Shown here: piece by piece, positions 13,788 through 20,045 of the stretch | How positions within the stretch are numbered: position 1 is the first letter of the stretch | Layout of the letters: each line of letters begins with the position of its first letter | Source of the DNA: a virus | Reading direction: 5' to 3' (one strand) | DNA length: 22,897 nucleotides | Virus record (IMG/VR): IMGVR_UViG_3300030061_003648 | Span: 1 to 22,897 of that record | Position numbers and translations under genes: made by a program | Notes under the pieces: model-generated | What the model was told of the DNA's origin: nothing | Seen by the model: only the letters and a program-made list of their open reading frames with translations | The model's database searches: none

Positions 13788-14781
13788 AGGGTCAAGCAAA
13801 GCGGTACTCGTGACCGGCGGTGCAGGTTATGTGGGATCACACACCTGTAAGTTCCTGGCCAAGAACGGTTACACACCAATCACTATTGACAGAGACCTGC
13901 GAGAAAAGAATAAACCAGTGTCATTCGGTCCAAGTTTTGACATTAACCTACCCCAGGAGATAAACAGGCTAGATGAAATCATAAACAGGTACAACATCAC
14001 AAGTTGCATACATTTTGCCGGTAGTGCCTCGGTGGCGGAGTCAGTGAAAGACCCATCCGAATATTACAGAAACAACGTGATTGCAACTGTGGTGTTGCTT
14101 GATAAGTTGTTGGAGTGTGGTGTAAAAACTTTCATATACAGTTCAAGTGCGGCCACATATGGAGATCCTGGATTTAGAAAATGCAAGGAATCAGACACAC
14201 CAAAACCTATAAGTGCATATGGTGGAAGCAAATTAATGATGGAAATGATATGCAAAGACTACCTTAGAGCATATGGAATGTCTAGTGTAGGACTTAGGTA
14301 TTTCAATGCCGCAGGTGCCGACCCAGAGGCAGAAGTTGGAGAATTACGAGACAAAGAAACACACATCATACCATTGGCGATTGATGCATCCAGACAGGGC
14401 AAAACATTTAAAATCTTTGGTGACAAATATGACACACCAGATGGAACGTGTGTGCGAGATTATGTTCATGTAATGGATTTAGCAGACGCCCACGTGAAGG
14501 CACTAAGTTATGCCTCTGAAACTCCAGTCGCAGAAGTTTTCAATCTAGGATCTGGTGCTCCTGCATCTAACAAAGAACTGCTAGAGACAGTGCAAAAACA
14601 TACAGGTAAGATGAACATCGAAGTGCATGACAACAGGCCAGGTGACCCGGCATATCTCGTTGCAGACATAGATAAAGTAAAAAAAGTATTAGAATGGGAG
14701 CCAACGCAGAGTAGTATTGACAACGTGGTGGCGACTGCTGTACAATGGTATAACAAGACACACAAGAAGGAAATACAATAA
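13744..14781 (+). CDS. galE: UDP-glucose 4-epimerase (GalE-like)
   Basis: A 345-aa protein from ATG 13744, which has GGAGAAGAG directly upstream; a GTG at 13726 in the same frame is a weaker start. It shows the extended SDR epimerase pattern: VLVTGGAGYVGSH (GxxGxxG, ~21-33), HFAGSASVAESVK, YSSSAATYGD (catalytic Ser/Thr region), SAYGGSKLMMEM (YxxxK), LRYFNAAGADPEAEVGE, and CVRDYVHVMDLADAH. These last two segments are strongly typical of GalE. The enzyme interconverts UDP-glucose and UDP-galactose using bound NAD. Length matches E. coli GalE (338 aa). It sits between a glycosyltransferase and FolE; the stop overlaps the folE ATG (TAATG). It may supply UDP-galactose to the glycosyltransferase. 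Confidence 0.93.
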   Translation: MDNTTEHQFPKPSIKGSSKAVLVTGGAGYVGSHTCKFLAKNGYTPITIDRDLREKNKPVSFGPSFDINLPQEINRLDEIINRYNITSCIHFAGSASVAESVKDPSEYYRNNVIATVVLLDKLLECGVKTFIYSSSAATYGDPGFRKCKESDTPKPISAYGGSKLMMEMICKDYLRAYGMSSVGLRYFNAAGADPEAEVGELRDKETHIIPLAIDASRQGKTFKIFGDKYDTPDGTCVRDYVHVMDLADAHVKALSYASETPVAEVFNLGSGAPASNKELLETVQKHTGKMNIEVHDNRPGDPAYLVADIDKVKKVLEWEPTQSSIDNVVATAVQWYNKTHKKEIQ

Positions 14782-15494
14782 TGAGCGAGGACATTTTAAA
14801 AGACAGTTGGGTTCCAGAGGGACCTATCAGTAAAAAGATCAAGGACAGGATCAAAAAAGCAGGCAAGAGATTCCATTCGAATGACAACATCTCTGAGTTC
14901 ATACAAGAAGGTGAGATGGATCTTCTACAAGCAGAAGTGCAGGAAAAATTGCAAGGTGTGTTAGACAGTCTTGTCATTGACACAGAAAATGATCACAACA
15001 CCCAGGAAACTGCAAAACGTGTGGCAAAGATGTACATCAGAGAAACATTTGGTGGTAGGTTTAAGCCGGCACCAAGGGTCACAAGTTTTCCTAACATGGG
15101 TTACAAGAGCATGTACACTAGTGGACCAATATCGATCAGATCAACGTGTGCCCATCACTTCCAGAACATCGTGGGCAAAGCATGGGTAGGTATTATCCCA
15201 AATGGTGAAGTGATTGGATTGAGTAAATTCAATAGGATTGTACATCACATAGTAGAGAGACCACAGATACAAGAAGAGATGACAACACAGATCGCAGACG
15301 AATTGAAAAAATATGCAAAAACAGAGAATCTTGCAGTTGTAGTCAAAGCAGAACATCACTGCATGACACACAGAGGTGTGCGAGAACATGAATCAGATAT
15401 GACCACAGCAATCATGTTGGGTGCTTTCAAAGACGATCCCGCAACCAGAGATGAGTTTTATAAAATTTGTATGAGCATGAAGGGTCATGGCTAA
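14781..15494 (+). CDS. folE: GTP cyclohydrolase I (FolE)
   Basis: A 237-aa protein that converts GTP to 7,8-dihydroneopterin triphosphate, the first step of both folate and 7-deazaguanine synthesis. Zinc ligands are visible: STCAHHF (C123, H126) and HHCMTHRGV (C194). Other conserved parts are ETAKRVAKMYI, GLSKFNRIVHHI and a GKAWVGIIP strand. Length agrees with E. coli FolE (222 aa) plus a charged N-terminal extension of about 15 residues. Context favours 7-deazaguanine over folate: QueE, QueD-like, DpdA-like and a VUT transporter lie in the same window, and no other folate gene is seen. The pterin-dehydratase-like domain at 374 could be an alternative pterin link. ATG 14781 overlaps the GalE stop. 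Confidence 0.95.
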   Translation: MSEDILKDSWVPEGPISKKIKDRIKKAGKRFHSNDNISEFIQEGEMDLLQAEVQEKLQGVLDSLVIDTENDHNTQETAKRVAKMYIRETFGGRFKPAPRVTSFPNMGYKSMYTSGPISIRSTCAHHFQNIVGKAWVGIIPNGEVIGLSKFNRIVHHIVERPQIQEEMTTQIADELKKYAKTENLAVVVKAEHHCMTHRGVREHESDMTTAIMLGAFKDDPATRDEFYKICMSMKGHG

Positions 15495-15756
15495 AACAAA
15501 AAAACAATTAAAACAGGAACAGGCAATGACGCAATCAGATCAATTAGAAATGGGATTTAGTCAAGGTATCACGTACGGTGGAGATATGGACAATACTTTT
15601 TCATACAGTTTTGGAGACCTAGGAGACATGGGACAGTTAGATTTGTTTAGTGAAGAAGACATGAGGGACAAGTATCCTGCACTGAAACAGGCCTGGGAAC
15701 ACTATCAAAGTGTGTTAGAAGTATGCAAAACAAAGGAACAAGAAGATGAGGATTAA
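15487..15756 (+). CDS. Small acidic hypothetical protein
   Basis: An 89-aa protein starting at ATG 15487, overlapping the folE stop by 8 bp. Residues 1-15 are Lys/Gln-rich (MAKTKKQLKQEQAMTQ), the middle is Gly/Asp-rich (GGDMDNTFSYSFGDLGDMG), and the end is helical and acidic (MRDKYPALKQAWEHYQSVLE followed by VCKTKEQEDED). The KYPALKQAWEHYQ segment recalls small proteins in marine T4-like phages, but I know no function. A charged, low-complexity N-terminal half and a helical C-terminus suggest a binding or adaptor protein. It sits between folE and the GMP reductase gene, overlapping both. A role in the nucleotide block is possible only by neighbourhood. Confidence 0.7.
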   Translation: MAKTKKQLKQEQAMTQSDQLEMGFSQGITYGGDMDNTFSYSFGDLGDMGQLDLFSEEDMRDKYPALKQAWEHYQSVLEVCKTKEQEDED

Positions 15757-16795
15757 CACAGAACCAAAATTAAATTTCGAGGACGTTTTGCTTCAGCCAA
15801 AACGTAGCACACTATCGTCAAGACGAGATGTTGACATGACAAGAAAATTCACTTTCCGTAATTCGGGCAAGGTGATGGACTTCTTACCTATATTCGCAAG
15901 TAACATGGATGGCGTTGGCACATTCTCAATGGCAAAACAAATGCAGAAGCACAAGATGATGACCGTGATTACAAAGACCACAACTCCAGAACAATGGAAA
16001 GCGGCCTCGGGCACAGGTGTTAGAATGCAATCTGTGTCGGTGTGTACAGGAACCAACGTGATGTGGGATCCGGAAGCACCAGATTGGGCGACTATGACTA
16101 AAGTTCTAGAGATGTTTCCAGATGTTAAAATGATCACTGTTGACGTTGCAAACGCATATCATCAGAACATGGTGGACTTTATTAAAAAGGTCAGAGACAA
16201 ATATCCAGACAAAGTTATTATAGCAGGTAACGTTGTCACGCCTGAGATGACAGAAGAATTGATCATCAACGGTGCTGACGTGGTCAAGATTGGCATAGGA
16301 CCCGGGTCAGTTTGCACGACAAGAACAATGACCGGTGTTGGCGTACCTCAGTTCTCAGCAATAGTTGACTGCTCAGATGCCGCAAATGGTGTTGGTGGAC
16401 ACATTATGGCAGACGGTGGCTGTGTGCATCCAGGTGATATAGCAAAAGCATTTGGTGGCGGAGCACACATGGTGATGATAGGTGGCATGTTGGCCGGACA
16501 TGACGAGTCAGAACAGGAAGTGGTCGATGGCAAGATAGAATTTTATGGCATGAGCTCAGACAGGGCTCGCGAGAAACACGGCAAACGCAAAGACGGATAC
16601 AGAGGCAACGAGGGCAGACTTATATCATTGCCGCACAGAGGACCTGTCGAAGCAACTTTGGAAGACATATTAGGTGGAGTAAGAAGTGCCTGTACATACA
16701 TCGGTGCGAGAAGATTGAAAGACATGGCCAAGTGTGCAAGTTTTGTAACAACCAACAATGTTATCAATAGAGTTTATGAGCGATACACCAAATAA
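15746..16795 (+). CDS. guaC: GMP reductase (GuaC-like, IMPDH/GMPR family)
   Basis: A 349-aa protein, the length of E. coli GuaC (347). NADPH-dependent GMP reductase turns GMP into IMP and ammonia. Evidence: NFEDVLLQPKRSTLSSR at the N-terminus, FASNMDGVGTF (~55-60), IIAGNVVTPE, GIGPGSVCTTR with catalytic Cys C190, and GVGVPQFSAIVDCSDAANGV. GGHIMADGGCVHPGDIAKAF and GGMLAGHDESEQEV then fit GMP reductase better than IMP dehydrogenase, and no CBS domains interrupt the barrel. The gene sits beside folE and, two genes on, a phosphoribosyltransferase. A phage carrying GuaC can rebalance guanine and adenine pools from host RNA or DNA breakdown, or recycle GMP. It overlaps the preceding gene by 11 bp and the next by 20 bp. 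Confidence 0.92.
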   Translation: MRINTEPKLNFEDVLLQPKRSTLSSRRDVDMTRKFTFRNSGKVMDFLPIFASNMDGVGTFSMAKQMQKHKMMTVITKTTTPEQWKAASGTGVRMQSVSVCTGTNVMWDPEAPDWATMTKVLEMFPDVKMITVDVANAYHQNMVDFIKKVRDKYPDKVIIAGNVVTPEMTEELIINGADVVKIGIGPGSVCTTRTMTGVGVPQFSAIVDCSDAANGVGGHIMADGGCVHPGDIAKAFGGGAHMVMIGGMLAGHDESEQEVVDGKIEFYGMSSDRAREKHGKRKDGYRGNEGRLISLPHRGPVEATLEDILGGVRSACTYIGARRLKDMAKCASFVTTNNVINRVYERYTK

Positions 16796-17105
16796 AATAG
16801 ATCCAATACAAGAAAAACTTGATGATAAGATCAAGAAATTAAATTCTTCAAGAGTTTATAAAAAAGTGACCCCTAGGGGAGATCTATCGTGGTATATAAA
16901 ATGGGCAAGTAGTATTATTTTAATTTTCGCCATGCTTTTTACATCGGCAAATATGTTCCCTATAAACTTGTGGATAGCAAACATTGGATTTATTGGCTGG
17001 TTAGTGGTTGGCATGTTATGGCATGACAGATCTTTAATTGTGCTTAATTCTGTGTCACTTGCAATTTATTCTTTAGGTATTTTAAATCATTATTATGGAT
17101 ACTAA
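16776..17105 (+). CDS. Small membrane protein, DUF6552-like
   Basis: A 109-aa protein. I prefer ATG 16776 (MSDTPNKIDPIQEKL); the frame also opens at 16758 inside the GMP reductase gene. Residues ~1-40 are charged and probably cytoplasmic. Three hydrophobic segments follow: WYIKWASSIILIFAMLF (~42-58), LWIANIGFIGWLVVGMLW (~66-83) and LIVLNSVSLAIYSLGIL (~87-104). The WYIKWASS start and GWLVVGMLWHDRSLI turn resemble DUF6552, a family I recall from alphaproteobacteria; its function is unknown. The end overlaps the phosphoribosyltransferase gene by 11 bp. No transport motif is visible, and the position between two purine genes need not imply a purine role. Confidence 0.7.
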   Translation: MSDTPNKIDPIQEKLDDKIKKLNSSRVYKKVTPRGDLSWYIKWASSIILIFAMLFTSANMFPINLWIANIGFIGWLVVGMLWHDRSLIVLNSVSLAIYSLGILNHYYGY

Positions 17106-17553
17106 AAAAAATTATTTTACCACAGGACAGATGCGTAATGCTCTGATACAGATCGAAGATAAAATGGTGCATTCAAACTGGATGCCAAGTATTATATTGG
17201 GAATAAACAGAGGTGGTTGTATACCAGGCGTTTACCTTTCTCACAGACTGAATACCGCTCATGAAGTATTAGATATAAGATTAAGAGATCACACTGTAAA
17301 ACCAAATTTGTCTGTGCTGGAGAAAGCATTTGCCTTCCAGAAGAAAATATTGATCATAGATGATATTAATGACTCTGGTGCAACATTTCAATACATTTTA
17401 GATAACTTTGGCAAACGTGAAGATAGAATAAGATTTGCCGCACTGATTCACAACAAACCTAGCAAGGTCAAAGTTGATTATCATGGATACGAGATAAACA
17501 AGGACGAAGTGCCAAGTTGGATAGTGTTCCCATGGGAGGAGTGGGACAAATAA
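17095..17553 (+). CDS. Xanthine/guanine-type purine phosphoribosyltransferase
   Basis: A 152-aa type I phosphoribosyltransferase. The PRPP-binding loop is ILIIDDINDSGAT (D89-T97). SIILGINRGGCIPGVYLSH (~32-50) gives the early PRPP-contact loop, and the C-terminal SWIVFPWEEW is the segment typical of xanthine-guanine phosphoribosyltransferase (Gpt), where it packs near the base. Length matches Gpt (152 aa). Such enzymes make GMP, XMP or IMP from free purine bases and PRPP. In this phage the enzyme could reclaim guanine released by a DpdA-type base exchange, with the GMP reductase two genes upstream as the next step. That coupling is inference. The TAA stop overlaps the next ATG (TAATG). Confidence 0.85.
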   Translation: MDTKKNYFTTGQMRNALIQIEDKMVHSNWMPSIILGINRGGCIPGVYLSHRLNTAHEVLDIRLRDHTVKPNLSVLEKAFAFQKKILIIDDINDSGATFQYILDNFGKREDRIRFAALIHNKPSKVKVDYHGYEINKDEVPSWIVFPWEEWDK

Positions 17554-18353
17554 TGAATTTCGCGGAGCAACAGGCACTGCAAAAAAAATTTCACTGTCTT
17601 TCAAATAAACAAATACAGTCTATAGAATCACAGTTATCTGCAAAAAAATATTATGAGTTCATGTATCATGCATACTTCAACGAACGATTTGATCAACTAG
17701 ATGATTTCTACAACAAATGGAATCCTAGCAACGAATGGACCTATCCTGTTGATGACCTTGTAAGATTCAATAAAATTATAATCGAAAACCAGAAACACAT
17801 CAAAGGCAAAAGCATTCTCGATCTTGGATCTCATCTTGGTTACTTGTCATTGTTCTGCTTAAACCTCGGTTGTCTAGATGTCAGAGGCATAGAACCCCGA
17901 ACTGTTAAAAATAATATTGCTAGATTCGTTTGCAGTAAAGCAGGATATGAGAATTATAGTTTTGACGGAGCGTCAACACACGATGATGATTTTATGGGTA
18001 ATAACAATGTGGATACTGTTATAATGTCTGCACTGATATACCATATCAGTGATCATGACAGAGTCTTAGGAAAAATAAGTGATTCCTCGGCATCATGTTT
18101 GGTAATTGAAAACAGGGAGGATATGGAAATTGCCTTTGATTCAAAACCTTTACTGAGACCAAAAACAGGACAGGACAACAATGGCAGTTGGAGTCGGGAT
18201 GGCCAGCATATTGCTCAGTGTACTCCAAACCAACCATGGCTCAATAAAAAGATGTTCTCATTAGGTTGGCAACTCGAAACAAACAATTATTACCGTGTTC
18301 TCAGCCACACCAGTGAAAAAAGGCTTATGTCAACTAGTGTCTACATAAGATAA
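17553..18353 (+). CDS. SAM-dependent methyltransferase (class I-like)
   Basis: A 266-aa protein from ATG 17553, in the TAATG overlap; the frame is open to 17517 but that part duplicates the end of the phosphoribosyltransferase. Residues ~1-85 form a helical N-terminal region. Motif I is ILDLGSHLGYLSLFCLNLG (~88-106). RGIEPR follows as the acidic end of strand 2, and VIMSALIYHISDHDRVLG (~160-177) is a motif IV-like strand plus helix. A late CLVIENRE strand and GSWSRDGQHIAQCTPNQPW precede the C-terminus. This is the layout of small-molecule or protein methyltransferases, not of DNA methylases with NPPY/DPPY. Substrate is unknown. It ends the block that begins at the membrane gene dsbA neighbour region only loosely; 77 bp of promoter DNA follow. 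Confidence 0.7.
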   Translation: MNFAEQQALQKKFHCLSNKQIQSIESQLSAKKYYEFMYHAYFNERFDQLDDFYNKWNPSNEWTYPVDDLVRFNKIIIENQKHIKGKSILDLGSHLGYLSLFCLNLGCLDVRGIEPRTVKNNIARFVCSKAGYENYSFDGASTHDDDFMGNNNVDTVIMSALIYHISDHDRVLGKISDSSASCLVIENREDMEIAFDSKPLLRPKTGQDNNGSWSRDGQHIAQCTPNQPWLNKKMFSLGWQLETNNYYRVLSHTSEKRLMSTSVYIR

Positions 18354-18361
18354 CGCAAAGG

Positions 18362-18375
18362 TTGTGTTGACACAA
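18362..18375 (+). repeat. 14-bp inverted repeat overlapping the -35 box
   Basis: TTGTGT (18362-18367), centre TG, ACACAA (18370-18375). The two arms are exact reverse complements and the -35 TTGACA (18367-18372) lies inside. A two-base centre is too short for a hairpin, so a dimeric repressor site is a better guess than a terminator. Chance occurrence in AT-rich DNA cannot be excluded. Confidence 0.4.
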
Positions 18376-18396
18376 TCGCGGTAATCATAGTAAAAT
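18367..18396 (+). promoter_or_regulatory. Sigma70-type promoter for the YhhQ-like transporter gene
   Basis: TTGACA (18367-18372), an 18-bp spacer and TAAAAT (18391-18396; 5 of 6 consensus bases). The start site would be near 18403. The leader carries a strong Shine-Dalgarno AAGGAGG (18419-18425), five bases before ATG 18431. The promoter lies in the 77-bp gap after the methyltransferase gene, the longest intergenic stretch in the window. Confidence 0.65.
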
Positions 18397-18430
18397 TAGC
18401 ATACATTAATAAAACCTTAAGGAGGATTTA

Positions 18431-19081
18431 ATGTTTAAATCGTTAATGGCAGGTGTTGACAAAACACTTGTAAGAAATCTAGTTATTCTACATACGGCAG
18501 TGATTGCCTTATCAAATTATCTAGTCACAATCAGATTCGACCTATTCCCCGGAGCGGACCTTCCATTGTTTGGATCGTTCCCACTGGCGGCGGCGGCATT
18601 TACGTTTCCGATTGTTGTAGTAGCAACTGACTTGACGGTTAGGTTGGTTGGCAAAGAAGCAGGAAGGGCCGTTGTTGCAATGGCAATCATTCCGGCAATC
18701 GTTGCATCAGTACTTGTACTGTTGGCATTAGGTGACCCACACGCATACAGAGTTGGATTTGCAAGTGGTACTGCTTATGCTATTGGTACTATGCTTGATG
18801 TGTATGTTTTCCAAGCAATAAGAGAGAAGTCAGAGGCATGGTGGGCGGCACCGGCGATCTCAACCATTGCGGCGAACATCATTGATACCTATTCATTCTT
18901 TTACGTTGCGTTCGCAGGATCGTTAGATGCTGAAGGCAACCTATCATGGATTGGTGCAAACTGGCACGTTGTTGCACAGAACAACACACTGACTAAGATT
19001 GTAGTTGGGTTAATAGTATTCTTACCAGCATATGGTATTCTACTAAACAGATTACAAATCATAGGCAAGAAAAAGAAATAG
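18431..19081 (+). CDS. yhhQ: YhhQ/VUT-family queuosine-precursor transporter
   Basis: A 216-aa integral membrane protein of the VUT (YhhQ) family. The predicted spans are residues ~17-35 (VILHTAVIALSNYLV), ~50-75 (LPLAAAAFTFPIVVVATDLT), ~80-100 (AVVAMAIIPAIVASVLVLLA), ~110-128 (ASGTAYAIGTMLDVYVF), ~140-160 and ~185-205 (KIVVGLIVFLPAYGILL). FTFPIVVVATDLTVRLVGKE is the family's most recognisable part (P, TD and the charged residues after it), and IDTYSFFYVAF is a later match. E. coli YhhQ imports the queuosine precursors preQ0 and preQ1. Here it would bring preQ0 or a similar base into infected cells to feed a DpdA-type reaction; phages with 7-deazaguanine DNA are known to carry yhhQ. It has its own promoter and ribosome site. 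Confidence 0.85.
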   Translation: MFKSLMAGVDKTLVRNLVILHTAVIALSNYLVTIRFDLFPGADLPLFGSFPLAAAAFTFPIVVVATDLTVRLVGKEAGRAVVAMAIIPAIVASVLVLLALGDPHAYRVGFASGTAYAIGTMLDVYVFQAIREKSEAWWAAPAISTIAANIIDTYSFFYVAFAGSLDAEGNLSWIGANWHVVAQNNTLTKIVVGLIVFLPAYGILLNRLQIIGKKKK

Positions 19082-19082
19082 T

Positions 19083-19166
19083 ATGATGAACAAAGTCTAC
19101 ACAGGCGCCGGTATACTAGCAGTAGTATTGGCGGTAACGGCTGTGCTGGCATTCACACTACTCTAA
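19083..19166 (+). CDS. 27-residue single-span membrane peptide
   Basis: A short frame begins MMNKVYTGAGILAVVLAVTA and ends VLAFTLL at TAA 19164-19166. After a short basic start (one Lys) almost all residues are hydrophobic, so it would form one membrane helix. It begins just after the transporter stop (TAG 19079-19081). No good Shine-Dalgarno site is visible; translation would have to be coupled to the transporter gene. Small membrane peptides occur in many phages, but random AT-rich DNA can also give such a frame. The position between transporter stop and hairpin supports it being expressed. Confidence 0.4.
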   Translation: MMNKVYTGAGILAVVLAVTAVLAFTLL

Positions 19167-19171
19167 ATCAT

Positions 19172-19191
19172 TGGGGGATTTTATTCCCCCA
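19172..19191 (+). terminator. GC-rich hairpin between transporter and cupin genes
   Basis: A 7-bp stem, TGGGGGA (19172-19178) with TCCCCCA (19185-19191), closes a six-base loop. It has five G-C pairs in otherwise AT-rich DNA. It follows the small membrane ORF and ends exactly at the next -35 box (TTGACA starts at 19192). No U-run follows, so it is not a classical intrinsic terminator. It may slow polymerase or protect the 3' end of the transporter mRNA. Confidence 0.5.
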
Positions 19192-19220
19192 TTGACAAAA
19201 CATCTAAATACATTTATAAT
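19192..19220 (+). promoter_or_regulatory. Perfect consensus sigma70 promoter before cupin-DUF6614-queE operon
   Basis: TTGACA (19192-19197), 17 bp, TATAAT (19215-19220), a full match to the consensus. The -10 ends 11 bp before ATG 19232, so the transcript would have a leader of only a few bases with at best a weak AAGAGA site. CTAAATA (19204-19210) inside the spacer resembles a T4-like late promoter and would instead give a leader of about 15 bases. Either way this drives the three-gene run ending with queE. Confidence 0.75.
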
Positions 19221-19231
19221 AAGAGAACATT

Positions 19232-19630
19232 ATGGGAAACAAAGCAGGAAAAATTTGGGGATCTACAGAACTTATTGAAGCAAATGGTTCATGCGAGTTC
19301 CACAGAATTGATTTCATTAAAGGTGGTGTGTGTTCAAAGCACAAACACGAATACAAATGGAATGGTTTCTACGTGATGTCAGGCGAGATGAAAATCCGTG
19401 TATGGCAGAAGGACTATGATCTAATAGACGAAACCGTACTTAAAGCCGGTGACTACACAGCCGTGAAACCAGGACTATATCACTCATTTGAGGGATTGGA
19501 AGATGGTGTTGCGTTTGAGTTGTACTGGGCGGAGTTCAGACACAACGATATACAACGAGAAAGTGTTGGTCATTTAAAATCAGGCAACGTGGTAAGGCTA
19601 GATAAGAAAAATGACAAGACAAAAAAATAA
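19232..19630 (+). CDS. Cupin-domain protein
   Basis: A 132-aa single-domain cupin. Candidate metal ligands: H37 and H39 in CSKHKHEYKW, E52 in YVMSGEMKIRVW (the G-x-M strand), and H84 in VKPGLYHSFEG (second cupin motif, PG-x-x-H). The pattern CSKHKH...NGFYVMSGEM...KPG-YHSFE resembles sugar-phosphate isomerase-type (mannose-6-phosphate isomerase C-terminal) cupins, but no full phosphomannose isomerase is present. Many such cupins bind a metal and a sugar nucleotide or a small molecule; the reaction cannot be deduced. It is the first gene of a three-gene run with a consensus promoter, and overlaps the DUF6614-like gene by 20 bp. The shared operon with queE invites a role in 7-deazaguanine chemistry, unproven. 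Confidence 0.75.
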   Translation: MGNKAGKIWGSTELIEANGSCEFHRIDFIKGGVCSKHKHEYKWNGFYVMSGEMKIRVWQKDYDLIDETVLKAGDYTAVKPGLYHSFEGLEDGVAFELYWAEFRHNDIQRESVGHLKSGNVVRLDKKNDKTKK

Positions 19631-20045
19631 AGACATCTATCATATCTGGGCAGATAAGAAGCAGGGAATCAGCGACATTGACTTCGCAGACAACATGCGG
19701 AATTTCCTACAGCGTCTTGTTGATGAAAACAAGATGTCAAGTTTCCGTATCACAAGATGTAAACTTGGATTCCGTTCAATACAAGATCTGCCGGAATGGC
19801 ACATCATGATGGAGTTCACAGGACTTGCACAACTGGATGAAGCGTTCGGCAGAGTTGTTCCGAGACAAGGTCCAATGGAAAAGGCACACGTGTCTTTTAA
19901 CAAATTTGTAGAGGACAACATACAACACGCCTTATACAGAGATTGGCCAGATAACATAACCAAAACAGAAGTGCAAGAACCTAAATACACAACACAGGAA
20001 CTAGTGCAGGCAACAAAAAGCATTGACCCAAGCATATGGAAGTAG
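19611..20045 (+). CDS. DUF6614-like protein
   Basis: A 144-aa protein starting inside the cupin stop region (20-bp overlap). Residues ~8-105 match a family I recall as DUF6614 from alphaproteobacteria: DIYHIWADKKQG at the start, FRITRCKLGF (~42-51), EWHIMMEFTGLAQLDEAFGR (~58-77), then a P-x-E-x-x-H segment (GPMEKAHVSFN). The His and Glu residues in HIMMEF and EKAH could be functional. Its role is unknown. It overlaps the queE gene by 10 bp, so the three genes (cupin, DUF6614-like, queE) probably form an operon. Host-type families next to a modification gene suggest that part of the operon came from an alphaproteobacterial host. Confidence 0.6.
   Translation: MTRQKNKDIYHIWADKKQGISDIDFADNMRNFLQRLVDENKMSSFRITRCKLGFRSIQDLPEWHIMMEFTGLAQLDEAFGRVVPRQGPMEKAHVSFNKFVEDNIQHALYRDWPDNITKTEVQEPKYTTQELVQATKSIDPSIWK

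Noticed and set aside
15746-16795. Reading this gene as IMP dehydrogenase
   Set aside because: No CBS-domain insertion, length of 349 aa and GGHIMADGGC / GGMLAGHDES segments fit GMP reductase better.
17517-17552. Longer start for the methyltransferase at 17553
   Set aside because: It begins with TTG inside the phosphoribosyltransferase gene; TAATG at 17553 is the pattern seen at other junctions here.
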